Source of the DNA: Rhodobacteraceae bacterium Alg231-04 | GTDB taxonomy: Bacteria; Pseudomonadota; Alphaproteobacteria; Rhodobacterales; Rhodobacteraceae | Assembly: GCA_900143635.1 (NCBI GenBank) | Contig: FREY01000001.1 | Span: forward strand, 341,324 to 405,323 | Length of the DNA: 64,000 nt | Direction: 5' to 3' | In this document: positions 54,603-63,711 of the stretch, in pieces | Layout of the letters: the number at the start of each line of letters is the position of its first letter | Numbering within the stretch: position 1 is the stretch's first letter | The notes under the pieces: model-generated | What the model saw: only the letters and a program-made list of their open reading frames with translations | What the model was told of the DNA's origin: nothing | The model's database searches: none | Made by a program: the position numbers and the translations under genes

Positions 54603-55495
54603 CCAGCGGCCTCTGGCAGGCGCACCCGCAGGCGTTTGATGCGGCGCGGATCAGCATCCATCACCTCAAACTCCGGCCCATCGGGATGCAGAACCACCTC
54701 GCCGCGCGTCGGCACGCGACCCGACAGCATAAAGACCAGACCACCGAGCGAATCGATGTCTTCTTCGTCGACATCTTCGTGGCTGGTTAGCGAGCGGCCG
54801 ATCTCAGCCTCGAATTCATCCAGAGGCGTGCGGGCCTGAGCGATATAGCAGCCCGGCTTTTCCTGGAACCATGTCTGATCTTCACCCGCGTCGTGTTCAT
54901 CTTCGATTTCGCCGACCACCTGTTCGATCAGATCCTCGATGGTCAGCAACCCGTCGACGCCACCGTATTCATCGATCACCAGCGCCATATGGCGGCGTTC
55001 GGCCTGCATCTTGCTGAGTAGGACACCTATCGACATCGAGGGTGGCACAAAGAGCAGCGGCCGCAGCATGGCGGCCAGGTCAAATTCCTTGGCAGTGCCG
55101 TTGAAGCCCTGTGTCAGAGCGAAGTCTTTGAGATGCGCCATCCCCAAGGGGGTATCCAGCGTGTTTTCATAGACCGGGATCCGGGTAAAACCGCTGTCGC
55201 GAAAGACCTGAACCAGTTCATCCTTGGCGATATTGACCGGTACTGCGCGGATTTCAGCGGTCGGGATGGCGACATCCTCGACCCGCATCCGGCGCAGGTT
55301 GATCATGCCGTGGGATTGCGGGACCGGCCGCTGCTGGTGGCCGTTTTCGGCCTGGTCATCCGTCGCAGCACTGCCGAGACCGAATAACCGCCCCCAAAGC
55401 CCTGCCCGATGTTCCTTTGAGGGTGCCTCTGCAACCTCTATTTCGTTCCGCAGCGCGCCCTGCGCCGCGTTAGAACTGCCTTCTATGTCGCCCAT
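54599..55495 (-). CDS. corC: CBS-pair domain protein, CorC/hemolysin-like
   Basis: A 298-residue protein with two CBS domains (about 80-200; VEDVAIPTAEIRAVP, then DEYGGVDGLLTIEDLIEQVV) and a C-terminal CorC_HlyC transporter-associated domain (about 215-290). No DUF21 membrane domain is fused, as in E. coli CorC. The family is linked to magnesium/cobalt efflux. It lies between ybeY and lnt, a conserved arrangement. Confidence 0.9.
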   Translation of the reverse strand: MGDIEGSSNAAQGALRNEIEVAEAPSKEHRAGLWGRLFGLGSAATDDQAENGHQQRPVPQSHGMINLRRMRVEDVAIPTAEIRAVPVNIAKDELVQVFRDSGFTRIPVYENTLDTPLGMAHLKDFALTQGFNGTAKEFDLAAMLRPLLFVPPSMSIGVLLSKMQAERRHMALVIDEYGGVDGLLTIEDLIEQVVGEIEDEHDAGEDQTWFQEKPGCYIAQARTPLDEFEAEIGRSLTSHEDVDEEDIDSLGGLVFMLSGRVPTRGEVVLHPDGPEFEVMDADPRRIKRLRVRLPEAAG

Positions 55496-55518
55496 TTTTC
55501 CTATCCGTTGCGCCCCGG

Positions 55519-56031
55519 TCAGGGGGCTTCTCTTTCCATATATGGGTCAGCAATACCCAGTTTGCCAAGTACCGCTGTCTCCAACCCCTCCATAAGGGCG
55601 GCATCTGCGTCAGATATGTGATCATAACCCAGCAAATGTAAGGTTCCGTGAACAAGAAGATGGGTGCAGTGATCCGCCATCGTCTTGCCCGCCTCTGCGG
55701 CCTCGCGCAGGCAGTTGCTGTAGGAAATGGCAATGTCGCCTAAGGCCAGCTCACCCATGAAATCAGGGGCTGGCGGCTGCGGTGTACCGCCCGGTTCTCC
55801 TGCAGCCAGATCCTCGGCGGGCCAGCTGAGCACATTGGTCGCCTTGTCTTTGTCACGAAACTCGGCGTTGAGTTCGCTGATCCGGTCATCGTCGCAGGCC
55901 AAGAGCGAAATCTCGCATTCTTCTGCGTCCAGATCCAGATGGGACAGGGCTGCAGAAACAGCGCTTTCCGCCAAGGACTCCAAATCCAGTGCCTGCCAGC
56001 GCGGATCCTCGATTTCTATGTCGATCATCAT
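55519..56031 (-). CDS. ybeY: rRNA maturation RNase YbeY
   Basis: A 170-residue zinc endoribonuclease for 16S rRNA 3'-end processing and ribosome quality control. The metal site HLLVHGTLHLLGYDH (His-x3-His-x5-His) is near residues 120-134, and ISELNAEFRDKDKATNVLSW is conserved. The neighbourhood ybeY-corC-lnt is typical. Start codon choice between two adjacent ATGs (56031 and 56028) does not change function. Confidence 0.95.
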   Translation of the reverse strand: MMIDIEIEDPRWQALDLESLAESAVSAALSHLDLDAEECEISLLACDDDRISELNAEFRDKDKATNVLSWPAEDLAAGEPGGTPQPPAPDFMGELALGDIAISYSNCLREAAEAGKTMADHCTHLLVHGTLHLLGYDHISDADAALMEGLETAVLGKLGIADPYMEREAP

Positions 56032-56043
56032 GTCAGCCCAAAT

Positions 56044-56091
56044 GCGGGGGCCAGCCCCCGCACCCCCGGAGTATTTGGGGAAAGATGAAAG
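56044..56091 (+). repeat. GC-rich intergenic repeat, copy 2
   Basis: GCGGGGGCCAGCCCCCGC (hairpin) is followed by ACCCCCGGAGTATTTGGGGA and AAGATGAAAG. It matches copy 1 (10320-10367) in order and sequence. It lies between phoH and ybeY. Confidence 0.6.
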
Positions 56092-56093
56092 GG

Positions 56094-57110
56094 TCAGGCC
56101 GGTGGTGTGTCGGCGTCATAGGCTTCGATGATCGCGGCCACAAGCGGATGTCGCACCACATCGCGGGCGGTGAAGTAATTGAAGCCGACCTTGGGGATCG
56201 TTTTCAGCAGCCGTTCCGCATCTGCCAACCCCGAGGTGACGCCACGCGGCAGATCGACCTGGCTGCGGTCGCCGGTGATCACCATGCGGCTGCCTTCGCC
56301 CAGACGGGTGAGGAACATTTTCATCTGCATGGTGGTGGCATTCTGCGCCTCATCCAGCACCACAAAGGCGTTGGACAATGTGCGGCCGCGCATGAAGGCC
56401 AGTGGCGCGATCTCGATCCGCTTTTCTTCCATCAGCTTGGCCAGCTGTTTGGAGGGCAGGAAATCATCCAGCGCATCGTAAAGCGGCTGCATGTAGGGAT
56501 CGACCTTGTCCTTCATGTCACCGGGCAGATAGCCGAGTTTTTCGCCGGCCTCCACGGCGGGGCGACTGAGGATGATCTTGTCCACATGGCCAGTGATGAA
56601 CATGGACACGCCCACAGCCACCGCCAGATAGGTTTTGCCTGTGCCGGCAGGACCGATGCCAAAGGCCAGTTCTTTCTTGAACAGCGACTGAACATAGGCC
56701 TTTTGCGCATCGGTGCGTGGTTCCACCAGTTTCTTGCGGGTCTTGATTTCGACATTGCCGCCTTTGAACATTTCCAGCTGGTCGCCGGGGGCGGGCGTCT
56801 GCGGCGAAGCCGAGGCCCCCATACGCAATTCGCGGTCGATATCGCCGCTTTCCACGCTGCGGCCGGCCTCCAATCGATCATATAGGGCTGACAGGACAGT
56901 GGCCGCCTGTTCGCGCGGGCCCTCTTCACCCATCACCGCAAGCTGGTTGCCGCGGCGCACGATCTGCACCCCGAGTTTCTGTTCTATATCAGCGAGATTG
57001 CGGTCGTATTCTCCGCATAGGTCGATCAGCAGGCGGTTATCTGGGAACTCCAGCAGTATGTCACTCTGGGGTGTTGTGTCGGGCGATGTTTCGATTGCGC
57101 CGATGGCCAA
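56094..57110 (-). CDS. PhoH family protein
   Basis: A 338-residue P-loop ATPase of the PhoH family (Walker A FGIGPAGTGKTYLAVAV, Walker B FVVLDEAQNAT, and TGDRSQVDLPRG). It is upstream of ybeY, as in most bacteria, where PhoH and YbeY are thought to work in RNA metabolism. A TTG start at 57110 is chosen because AAGGAG lies 6 bases upstream (minus strand) and because family members begin with the sequence after it; the longer frame to 57182 has no ribosome-binding site. Confidence 0.9.
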   Translation of the reverse strand: MAIGAIETSPDTTPQSDILLEFPDNRLLIDLCGEYDRNLADIEQKLGVQIVRRGNQLAVMGEEGPREQAATVLSALYDRLEAGRSVESGDIDRELRMGASASPQTPAPGDQLEMFKGGNVEIKTRKKLVEPRTDAQKAYVQSLFKKELAFGIGPAGTGKTYLAVAVGVSMFITGHVDKIILSRPAVEAGEKLGYLPGDMKDKVDPYMQPLYDALDDFLPSKQLAKLMEEKRIEIAPLAFMRGRTLSNAFVVLDEAQNATTMQMKMFLTRLGEGSRMVITGDRSQVDLPRGVTSGLADAERLLKTIPKVGFNYFTARDVVRHPLVAAIIEAYDADTPPA

Positions 57111-57200
57111 GCTGATCTCCTTCTTGGACGTTACCCCCCCACTGTGCCCAGCTGTTGGCAGAGTCGCAAGACACCCTGTCACAAAATCACGTCATTGAAA

Positions 57201-57232
57201 CAAAAGCGCCGCGCCCAATTGGGGCGCGGCGC
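57201..57232 (-). terminator. Terminator after the small lipoprotein gene
   Basis: GCGCCGCGCCC (57206-57216) pairs with GGGCGCGGCGC (57222-57232), followed by TTTTG on the minus strand. Confidence 0.75.
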
Positions 57233-57259
57233 GAATAGCAGGCGTTCGTCGGGCTTGGA

Positions 57260-57553
57260 TCAGAGCACGTCCGCGATGCCCTGATTCTTCTTGAACGGGC
57301 CGGTGGCAGTGTTGGGCGGCGCGATCGGGGTGCAGACCGGGCGACCATCCGGGCCCATACGCTGCGACAGGTAGCCTTCGAGCCCGTCATCGATCATCCA
57401 GTGGTGACAGCCTTCGGGATCGATCCAGATCCCGGCTTCCATGGTCGACAGATCATCGCTGTCGAACCCGCCATCAACGGTTTTATTGTTCACATCACAG
57501 GCGGCAAGGCCAAGTGCTGCGGTGAGAAGGATAAGGCGGCTAGCAGTGTTCAT
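57260..57553 (-). CDS. Small lipoprotein with a motif shared with the adjacent OmpA-family protein
   Basis: A 97-residue lipoprotein. The leader ILLTAALGLAAC is a lipobox (LAAC). The mature part has GIWIDPEGCHHWMIDDGLEG then a DGRPVC end, the same pattern as residues ~41-70 of the OmpA-family protein encoded upstream. The ATG at 57553 was chosen because it gives the lipobox; the longer frame is antisense-like. The two genes probably form an operon and may share a ligand or interact. Confidence 0.75.
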   Translation of the reverse strand: MNTASRLILLTAALGLAACDVNNKTVDGGFDSDDLSTMEAGIWIDPEGCHHWMIDDGLEGYLSQRMGPDGRPVCTPIAPPNTATGPFKKNQGIADVL

Positions 57554-57563
57554 AGGTCTATCC

Positions 57564-58121
57564 TCAGCGCAGGCAGATGATTTCGACGCGGCGGTTCTTC
57601 GCCATGTTCGCCGAGCTGTTGTTCGGCACACGGGGGTCGCGTTCGCCGTAGCCGCGCACATCGGCGATCTGGGCGCCAACCGACTGGCCAACCTTGGCCA
57701 CGGAATTGGCACGCCGCTCTGACAGGCGCAGGTTATATTCATCCGAAGCGCGGCTGTCGGTATGGCCGGCCACGATAAAGCTTTTGGCGGTAGCCGACTG
57801 GAAGAATTCGCGCAGGCGCTGCTGGCCCGCAGCACTGATCGTGTGTTTGTTTGTGGCAAAGAACTGATCGGTCGGCATCACGCCGCAAATATTGCCACGG
57901 CGGCAGACCGGTCTGCCGTCACGGGTGACATGCGGTGTCATATAGCCTTCGGCACCGTCGTCCATCACCCAGTGTTCGCATCCGTCCGGATCCACCCAGA
58001 TGGTGGGAACATATCGTTCACCGGACACAACCCGGTTGGTGTCCTGAGCAGAAGCAGGCACCGCTGCGAGGCCCAAAGCCGCGGCGGCCAGCAGTCCCAG
58101 AGCTTTTTTCGCTTTCGTCAT
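57564..58121 (-). CDS. OmpA family protein
   Basis: A 185-residue exported protein. After a signal peptide (KKALGLLAAAALGLAAVPASA) comes a ~30-residue motif, IWVDPDGCEHWVMDDGAEGY ... RDGRPVC, that recurs in the next gene, and then an OmpA-like peptidoglycan-binding domain (about 85-180) with VAGHTDSRASDEYNLRLSER and NRRVEI. It is the upstream gene of a two-gene unit 10 bases from the lipoprotein gene. It is inserted between phoH and miaB. Confidence 0.85.
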   Translation of the reverse strand: MTKAKKALGLLAAAALGLAAVPASAQDTNRVVSGERYVPTIWVDPDGCEHWVMDDGAEGYMTPHVTRDGRPVCRRGNICGVMPTDQFFATNKHTISAAGQQRLREFFQSATAKSFIVAGHTDSRASDEYNLRLSERRANSVAKVGQSVGAQIADVRGYGERDPRVPNNSSANMAKNRRVEIICLR

Positions 58122-58372
58122 TTCCACGGTGTGCAATCCCTCAGTTCTAATTCGTCCACGATAGGTTGGCGGCTTTGAAGCCGCAAACGTCCCTGCTGAA
58201 TGTATATAAGTTTAGAGATTGTGACTTTCCTAATCCGCCCGAGAATCCCAGCCTATTGCTGCGGGTTGCGAAACAGCACCACCAAACCCGCAGGATTGTC
58301 ACGGCTTTGGTGCCAATACCGCCAGATGATCGCGGTGAAGCGGCAGAAATCCAGCTCTCAGCGGCGAATCGC

Positions 58373-59680
58373 TCAGTCGATCAACTCACCCGCCAGCGAG
58401 TTTGTCCCGGAGGAGACAATGCGCACGCGGGCCAGATCGCCGGCTTTTTTGCTGCAATCGGCCACATGCACCGCGTGCAGGTAATCCGACTTGCCGACCA
58501 TCTGCCCGTCAAATCGACCCGGCTTTTCAAACAGAACGCCAACCTCGCGGCCAACCATACTGTCCTGCACCTCACGCTGCTGTTGGTTCAGCAAGGCCTG
58601 CAAGCGGCGCAGACGATCGTCCGCTTCTTCCGGATCCACCTGCGGGCGCTCTGCTGCCGGCGTGCCGGGGCGGGTCGAATATTTGAAGGAATAGGCCGTG
58701 CCGTATTTGACCTCTTTAATCAAATCGAGTGTCGCCTGGAAATCTTCTTCGGTCTCTTCCGGGAAGCCAACGATGAAATCGCCGGAGATCAGAATATCCG
58801 GTCGCGCGGCCCGAATGCGTTCGATCACCCGCAAGTAGCTTTCGGCCGTGTGGCTGCGGTTCATCCGTTTCAGGATCTTATCCGATCCCGCCTGCACCGG
58901 CAGATGCAGATAGGGCATCAGCTTGGCGCAGGTGCCATGCGCCTCGATCAGGTCATCCTGCATGTCATTGGGATGGCTTGTGGTAAAGCGGATGCGCTCC
59001 AGCCCGTCGACCTTGTCCAGCTCCCAGATCAGCTGCGCCAGGGTCATACCACCATGATAGGCATTCACATTCTGCCCCAAGAGAGTGATCTCACGCACGC
59101 CGCGTTCAACCAGATCACGGGCCTCTGTCAGGATGCGGTCGGCGGGGCGGCTGACCTCAGTTCCACGCGTATAGGGCACAACGCAGAAGGCGCAGAATTT
59201 ATCGCAGCCCTCCTGCACGGTTAGAAACGCGGTTGGGCCGCGTTTGGCCTTGGGACGGCGCTTCAGCTTCTCGAATTTATCCTCTTCGGGGAAATCCGTA
59301 TCCAGCGCCTTTTCACCGGTCTGGGTTTTTTCTTCCATCTCGGGCAGGCGGTGATAGCTCTGCGGGCCAACAACCAGATCCACCAGCGGCTGACGGCGCA
59401 TGATCTCTTCGCCTTCGGCCTGGGCAACGCAGCCCGCCACGCCGATTTTCAGATCCGGCTTCTCAGCTTTCAGGCCCTTGAAACGGCCCAGTTCCGAATA
59501 GACCTTCTCGGCCGCTTTTTCGCGAATATGGCAGGTGTTCAGCAGGATCATATCGGCGTCATCCGCCGACTTTGTCTCTACATATCCCTTGCCGCCCAGC
59601 GCTTCGGCCATCCGTTCGCTGTCGTAGACGTTCATCTGGCAGCCGTAGGTCTTGATAAAGAGCTTCTTCGGGGCGGTCAT
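58373..59680 (-). CDS. miaB: tRNA-2-methylthio-N6-isopentenyladenosine synthase
   Basis: A 435-residue radical-SAM methylthiotransferase. The UPF0004 domain ([17 protein letters not shown], residues 10-26), the radical-SAM Cys motif [15 protein letters not shown], and a TRAM domain at the end are present. It modifies A37 of tRNAs that read UNN codons. The ATG at 59680 was chosen to give the family N-terminus [14 protein letters not shown]; the longer frame to 59818 is not supported. It belongs with the phoH/ybeY/corC/lnt group. Confidence 0.96.
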   Translation of the reverse strand: MTAPKKLFIKTYGCQMNVYDSERMAEALGGKGYVETKSADDADMILLNTCHIREKAAEKVYSELGRFKGLKAEKPDLKIGVAGCVAQAEGEEIMRRQPLVDLVVGPQSYHRLPEMEEKTQTGEKALDTDFPEEDKFEKLKRRPKAKRGPTAFLTVQEGCDKFCAFCVVPYTRGTEVSRPADRILTEARDLVERGVREITLLGQNVNAYHGGMTLAQLIWELDKVDGLERIRFTTSHPNDMQDDLIEAHGTCAKLMPYLHLPVQAGSDKILKRMNRSHTAESYLRVIERIRAARPDILISGDFIVGFPEETEEDFQATLDLIKEVKYGTAYSFKYSTRPGTPAAERPQVDPEEADDRLRRLQALLNQQQREVQDSMVGREVGVLFEKPGRFDGQMVGKSDYLHAVHVADCSKKAGDLARVRIVSSGTNSLAGELID

Positions 59681-59802
59681 GGCGTGGTGCTTTCCATCGG
59701 TGGCAGGGAATGGCATGCCATACCGGGATACGGCACCGCTTGCAATGTGCGCGCGATTAGCCGATTTTGGCGCCAAGAGCCAGAACGGCAGGACAGACAG
59801 GC

Positions 59803-60672
59803 ATGATGCACTCCTCATTGGACAGTTTTCTCAAGGACAACAAGCCAATGCTGGCCAAAGGGCCGGTGGCGCTGATCTTTGTCGAAGACGACGTGGAAAT
59901 CGCCACCACAATACGCCACCACCTGCAGGCCGGGTTCAAAACCGTGGTCGCGCTGATGCCGGACGCCTTTGACCTGCCCCGCGATGCCGCTGCCCGGGTC
60001 GAACGCGTGCCCTTTGACTGCGGCCCGCGCGGCGCAGTTGCTGACGCCGTCAACAAGGTCATCGCCGCCGCCGAACCGGGCTGCTGGCTTTATTACTGCT
60101 ATAACGCGGAATACCTGTTCCACCCGTTCTGCGAAACGCGTTCCGTCACCGAAATGCTGACCTTCCACACCGAAGAGCGGCGCAATGCCATGCTGGCCTA
60201 TGTGATCGATCTCTATGCCGGCGACCTCAGCAAACATCCCGAAGCGGTCTCTCTGGAGGACGCCTGCCTCGACAAGTCGGGGTATTATGCTCAGTCCCGC
60301 CCGGACCCGGTAAGTGGCTCGCCGCGCGAACGGCAGCTGGATTTCTTTGGCGGCGTGCGCTGGCGCTACGAAGAACACATCCCCGCCACCAGCCGCAAGA
60401 TCGATCGGATTGCGCTGTTTCGCACCAAACCAGGGCTGGTGCTGCAACCGGATCACACTTTCAACGATCAGGAATACAACACCTACGCCTGTCCTTGGCA
60501 TCACAATCTGACAGCCGCGATCTGCTCCTTCCGCACCGCCAAGGCGCTGCGCCGCAACCCCGGATCACGCTTCGACATCGACAGTTTCCACTGGCACAAT
60601 TCGGTCCCCTTTGAATGGCACTCGCGCCAGCTTTTGGACCTCGGGCTGATGGAACCGGGGCAATGGTTCTAG
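59803..60672 (+). CDS. Glycosyltransferase-like hypothetical protein
   Basis: A 289-residue soluble protein. The start has [20 protein letters not shown], and [20 protein letters not shown] and [20 protein letters not shown] follow. It resembles proteins annotated as glycosyltransferase family 2 in Roseobacter genomes, but the usual DxD is not clear here, so the activity is uncertain. The ATG at 59803 has AGGA about 9 bases upstream. It is divergent from miaB (123-base gap). Confidence 0.6.
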   Translation: MMHSSLDSFLKDNKPMLAKGPVALIFVEDDVEIATTIRHHLQAGFKTVVALMPDAFDLPRDAAARVERVPFDCGPRGAVADAVNKVIAAAEPGCWLYYCYNAEYLFHPFCETRSVTEMLTFHTEERRNAMLAYVIDLYAGDLSKHPEAVSLEDACLDKSGYYAQSRPDPVSGSPRERQLDFFGGVRWRYEEHIPATSRKIDRIALFRTKPGLVLQPDHTFNDQEYNTYACPWHHNLTAAICSFRTAKALRRNPGSRFDIDSFHWHNSVPFEWHSRQLLDLGLMEPGQWF

Positions 60673-60700
60673 GCCAGCCAGAACCGCGCCCTCTTCTGCC

Positions 60701-61498
60701 CTAGCGCTGTAACAGAATCGGAAACCAATCCTCGCGCAAAGGCTGGCCGGGCTGCATGTCATGGCCGGGAAAGGGCGGCGAGGTCGGACCGGGGCGTTCC
60801 ACATAGCGCGCATCATCCCCGACGAGCCGCAGCGAAAACGCCCGGCGCCTTGCATCTGACGTGTTGCCGCGCGCGCCATGCAATGTGCGATAATTGAAGG
60901 CCACCGCATCGCCCGGTTGCATCTTGTACTCGCGCACCTCCATGCCCTCGGCATCCGGGTCCGGGATGGGCATATACTGGCCCTCATCCGCAAAGAACCC
61001 TTCCTCGCTGACCCATCGGGTCGGCAGGACTTCCTTCTCCCAGCGGTGCGAACCGGCCACGCAGCGCAGTGTCGCTTCCTCAACCGCGTCCAATGGCGAC
61101 CAGAAGCTGATGGTCTGCTGGCCTTCGACAAAATAATAGGGGCCGTCCTGATGCCAGGGTGTCGCCATCGAGGTGCCGGGCTCTTTGACAAGCACATGGT
61201 CGTGGAACATCTGAACCGACTGCGACTGCATCAGATCGGCCGCCACCTCTGCCACTGGGGACGCCTTGATCGCCTGGGCAAATTCAGGAATGCGGGTCCA
61301 GTTGCAGTAGTCATCAAAGAACCGACCGCTTTCGCCGTCCTTTTTGTTCTCTGACGCATAGGGGCCGGGATCCTGCATATTCGCAGCCACACCGGCGCGC
61401 AGCAGATCAACCTGATCCTTGAACAATCCGCGAATTAAAACCACGCCGTCGCGCTGAAACTGGGCGACGCTGTCATCGCTGAGCAGGGGGTGAACCAT
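60701..61498 (-). CDS. Phytanoyl-CoA dioxygenase (PhyH) family protein
   Basis: A 265-residue Fe(II)/2-oxoglutarate-dependent oxygenase. The iron site is His-x-Asp in TPWHQDGPYY (about residues 115-124) and His in NYRTLHGARGN (about 201-211). The Arg for 2-oxoglutarate is RRRAFSLRLVGDD. The substrate cannot be read from sequence; PhyH proteins act on fatty acyl chains, ectoine or small metabolites. It is divergent from a LysR regulator that may control it. Confidence 0.85.
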   Translation of the reverse strand: MVHPLLSDDSVAQFQRDGVVLIRGLFKDQVDLLRAGVAANMQDPGPYASENKKDGESGRFFDDYCNWTRIPEFAQAIKASPVAEVAADLMQSQSVQMFHDHVLVKEPGTSMATPWHQDGPYYFVEGQQTISFWSPLDAVEEATLRCVAGSHRWEKEVLPTRWVSEEGFFADEGQYMPIPDPDAEGMEVREYKMQPGDAVAFNYRTLHGARGNTSDARRRAFSLRLVGDDARYVERPGPTSPPFPGHDMQPGQPLREDWFPILLQR

Positions 61499-61594
61499 TC
61501 CGGTCTCCGTCTAAAGATGCATTTTTCCTGATCCAACCCTGCCGCGCGCCAATTCCAGTTTCAAATCATATCTTCCTGCCCTACCCTTAGCCCC

Positions 61595-62497
61595 ATGTTA
61601 TACCTTACCCTGCGCCAGTATGAATATGTCTGCGCCATTGCCCAGGCTGGCAGCCTGTCTGCAGCATCAAACGCGCTGAATGTCAGCCAACCTGCGCTGT
61701 CTGCCGCCCTCACCCGGATTGAGGCCCATCTGGGTCAGACATTATTCCTGCGGCGACGCGGCGCCGCACTGGCGCTGACACCTCAGGGGCGTGACTTTGC
61801 TTTTCGTGCCCGTGCCCTACTGGATCAGGCAGCTGGTCTGGAAACACCCGGCGCCGACCCCACTGGGCCACAGCGGCTGGTGCTGGCCTGTTTCACCGAT
61901 CTGGCCCCATTCCTGCTGGCGCCTGCCCTGAAACTGCTGCGCGATGCCCTGCCCGGCCTGCAAATCAGTTTTCGCACTGCCGCCTTCGCACCGCTGACCG
62001 AAGCGCTGACCTCTGGCGAGGCTGATCTGGCGCTGACCTATGATCTGGGGCTGGACGCAGGTTTTCAGCGGGTCGAGCTGGCACGGCTGACGCCCCATGT
62101 GCTGACCCCGCCCGATCACCCGCTGGCGCATTCGGCTGAGGTGACTTTGGAAGACGTGGCCAGACACCCGCTGATCCTGTCTCAGGAGGGCCTATCGGTG
62201 CAGCATATGCTGGGCCTGTTTAGGCGGCGTGGGCTGGCGCCGGTGGTGGCGCATCGGGCAGGATCTCTCGAATTGCTGCGCAGTCTGGCCGCCAATGGCG
62301 AAGGCGTTGGACTGGCCTACAGCCTGCCCCCCGGCGCATGCAGCTATGACGGTCTGTCTCTGGCCAGCACAGCCATTGCCGGAGCAGATGCACAGGAGCC
62401 CGTCATTCTGGCCTGCCACGGCGCAGCTGCGCTGGGCCCGGTGGCCGAGGCCGCCCGCACCGTTCTGGCAGAACATCTGAGGTTTGGCAGCGCCTAG
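61595..62497 (+). CDS. LysR family transcriptional regulator
   Basis: A 300-residue regulator of the LysR type. The helix-turn-helix (about residues 4-64) has LRQYEYVCAIAQAGSLSAAS, then SQPALSAALTRIEAHLGQ. The effector domain spans about 90-295. The gene is divergent from a PhyH-type oxygenase, its most likely target. Its stop overlaps the stop of irr by 4 bases (convergent). Confidence 0.9.
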   Translation: MLYLTLRQYEYVCAIAQAGSLSAASNALNVSQPALSAALTRIEAHLGQTLFLRRRGAALALTPQGRDFAFRARALLDQAAGLETPGADPTGPQRLVLACFTDLAPFLLAPALKLLRDALPGLQISFRTAAFAPLTEALTSGEADLALTYDLGLDAGFQRVELARLTPHVLTPPDHPLAHSAEVTLEDVARHPLILSQEGLSVQHMLGLFRRRGLAPVVAHRAGSLELLRSLAANGEGVGLAYSLPPGACSYDGLSLASTAIAGADAQEPVILACHGAAALGPVAEAARTVLAEHLRFGSA

Positions 62498-62910
62498 ACC
62501 CTGCGCAGCCGGATCACCACATCAACCGAGGCGATCTCAACCCCCTCAGGCGCGGTGGGCAGTTTCTGGATCACCAGCTGATCCGAGGGCGCATCAGTCA
62601 GACGGCCTTCGTCTTCCCAGAAGAAATGCGGATGGTCATGGGTGTTGGTGTCAAAATAGCTCTTTGATCCATCCACGGTGATCTCCTGCAATACGCCCGC
62701 CTCGCAAAAGGCGCGCAGGGTATTATAGACCGTGGCCAGCGACACAGGCGCGCCTTTGGTCTTGGCGGCATCAAACAGGCTTTCGGCGGTGACATGGCGG
62801 TGTTTGCCGTCGCCCACCAGCAATTCCGCCAGCGCCACGCGCTGCCGGGTCGGTCTGAGACCGGCATTCACCAACCATCCGGTGGCCACTTCTGCACTGT
62901 TGGGCGTCAT
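62494..62910 (-). CDS. irr: Iron response regulator Irr (Fur family)
   Basis: A 138-residue Fur-superfamily protein. The DNA-binding part has LRPTRQRVALAELLVGDGKH, then LATVYNTLRAFCEAGVLQEI, and the metal/haem site has DTNTHDHPHFFWEDE. The protein lacks the C-terminal cysteine pairs of classic Fur, matching Irr, which in alphaproteobacteria senses haem/iron status. The ATG at 62910 is chosen because AGGA is 7 bases upstream; the ATG at 62925 has no site. It is divergent from fabA, an arrangement found in many Rhodobacteraceae. Confidence 0.88.
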   Translation of the reverse strand: MTPNSAEVATGWLVNAGLRPTRQRVALAELLVGDGKHRHVTAESLFDAAKTKGAPVSLATVYNTLRAFCEAGVLQEITVDGSKSYFDTNTHDHPHFFWEDEGRLTDAPSDQLVIQKLPTAPEGVEIASVDVVIRLRRV

Positions 62911-62925
62911 CTGCAGATCCTGCAT

Positions 62926-63121
62926 GCTGTTGCTGACCGTATATATAGGTCCAGCGGGACTTAGAATTCAAATGAAATTCATTCGCAACTGAACATGACG
63001 CGCCCGCGCAACGCCTCCGACCACAGGCATCGCCCCCCGTCGCACAGCCTTGCAGGACATATTCACAGAGTGTTACAGGGATCTGAATACCTGAAACAAT
63101 GCAGCCACGAGAGGCGCCCAG
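62926..63121. promoter_or_regulatory. Divergent irr/fabA promoter region with candidate iron-control element
   Basis: A 196-base gap. TATATA (62942-62947) fits a minus-strand -10 for irr. An inverted repeat GAATTCAAATGAAATTC at 62964-62980, preceded by TTA, is similar to AT-rich iron-control or Irr boxes; I cannot match a defined consensus. Auto-regulation by Irr is a reasonable inference. Confidence 0.35.
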
Positions 63122-63631
63122 ATGGCCGATTACCCCAGCAGCTTTGACAAAGACGACTTGCTGAAATGCGCACGCGGGGAGCTGTTTGGCCCCGGCAATG
63201 CACAGCTGCCTGCCCCGCCGATGCTGATGATGGACCGGATCACCGAAGTCAGCGGTGACGGCGGCGCACACGGCAAAGGCCATATCTTGGCCGAATTCGA
63301 CATCACCCCGGAGCTGTGGTTCTTTGACTGCCACTTCCCCGGCAACCCGATCATGCCCGGCTGTCTGGGTCTGGACGGTCTGTGGCAGCTCACTGGCTTC
63401 AACCTTGGCTGGCGCGGCTGGCAGGGCCGCGGCTATGCGCTGGGTGTTGGCGAAGTGAAGCTGAAGGGCATGGTACGCCCCGACCGCAAAATGTTGACCT
63501 ACAAGATCGATTTCACCAAGGCGATCCAGACCCGCCGCCTGACCATGGGTGTCGCGGACGGTATCGTCGAAGCCGACGGTGAGGTGATCTATGAAGTCAA
63601 AGACATGAAAGTGGCGCTCAGCGAGAGCTGA
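63122..63631 (+). CDS. fabA: 3-hydroxydecanoyl-ACP dehydratase/isomerase
   Basis: A 169-residue bifunctional enzyme that introduces the cis double bond in unsaturated fatty acid synthesis. The active-site His lies in [20 protein letters not shown] (about residues 67-86), with Asp in LGLDGLWQL. The length is typical. AGAGG lies 8 bases before the ATG. A strong terminator follows, so fabA is transcribed alone here; fabB is usually next in this group but is not seen. Confidence 0.97.
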   Translation: MADYPSSFDKDDLLKCARGELFGPGNAQLPAPPMLMMDRITEVSGDGGAHGKGHILAEFDITPELWFFDCHFPGNPIMPGCLGLDGLWQLTGFNLGWRGWQGRGYALGVGEVKLKGMVRPDRKMLTYKIDFTKAIQTRRLTMGVADGIVEADGEVIYEVKDMKVALSES

Positions 63632-63656
63632 TCCCCGCTACAAACGAAAACTAGAT

Positions 63657-63682
63657 GAGAGGCCTTCGGGCCTCTCTTTTTT
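63657..63682 (+). terminator. Terminator of fabA
   Basis: GAGAGGCC and GGCCTCTC pair around TTCG, followed by TTTTTTG. Confidence 0.93.
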
Positions 63683-63711
63683 GATGTCCGCTGTAAGCCC
63701 AAGATAGCCGT

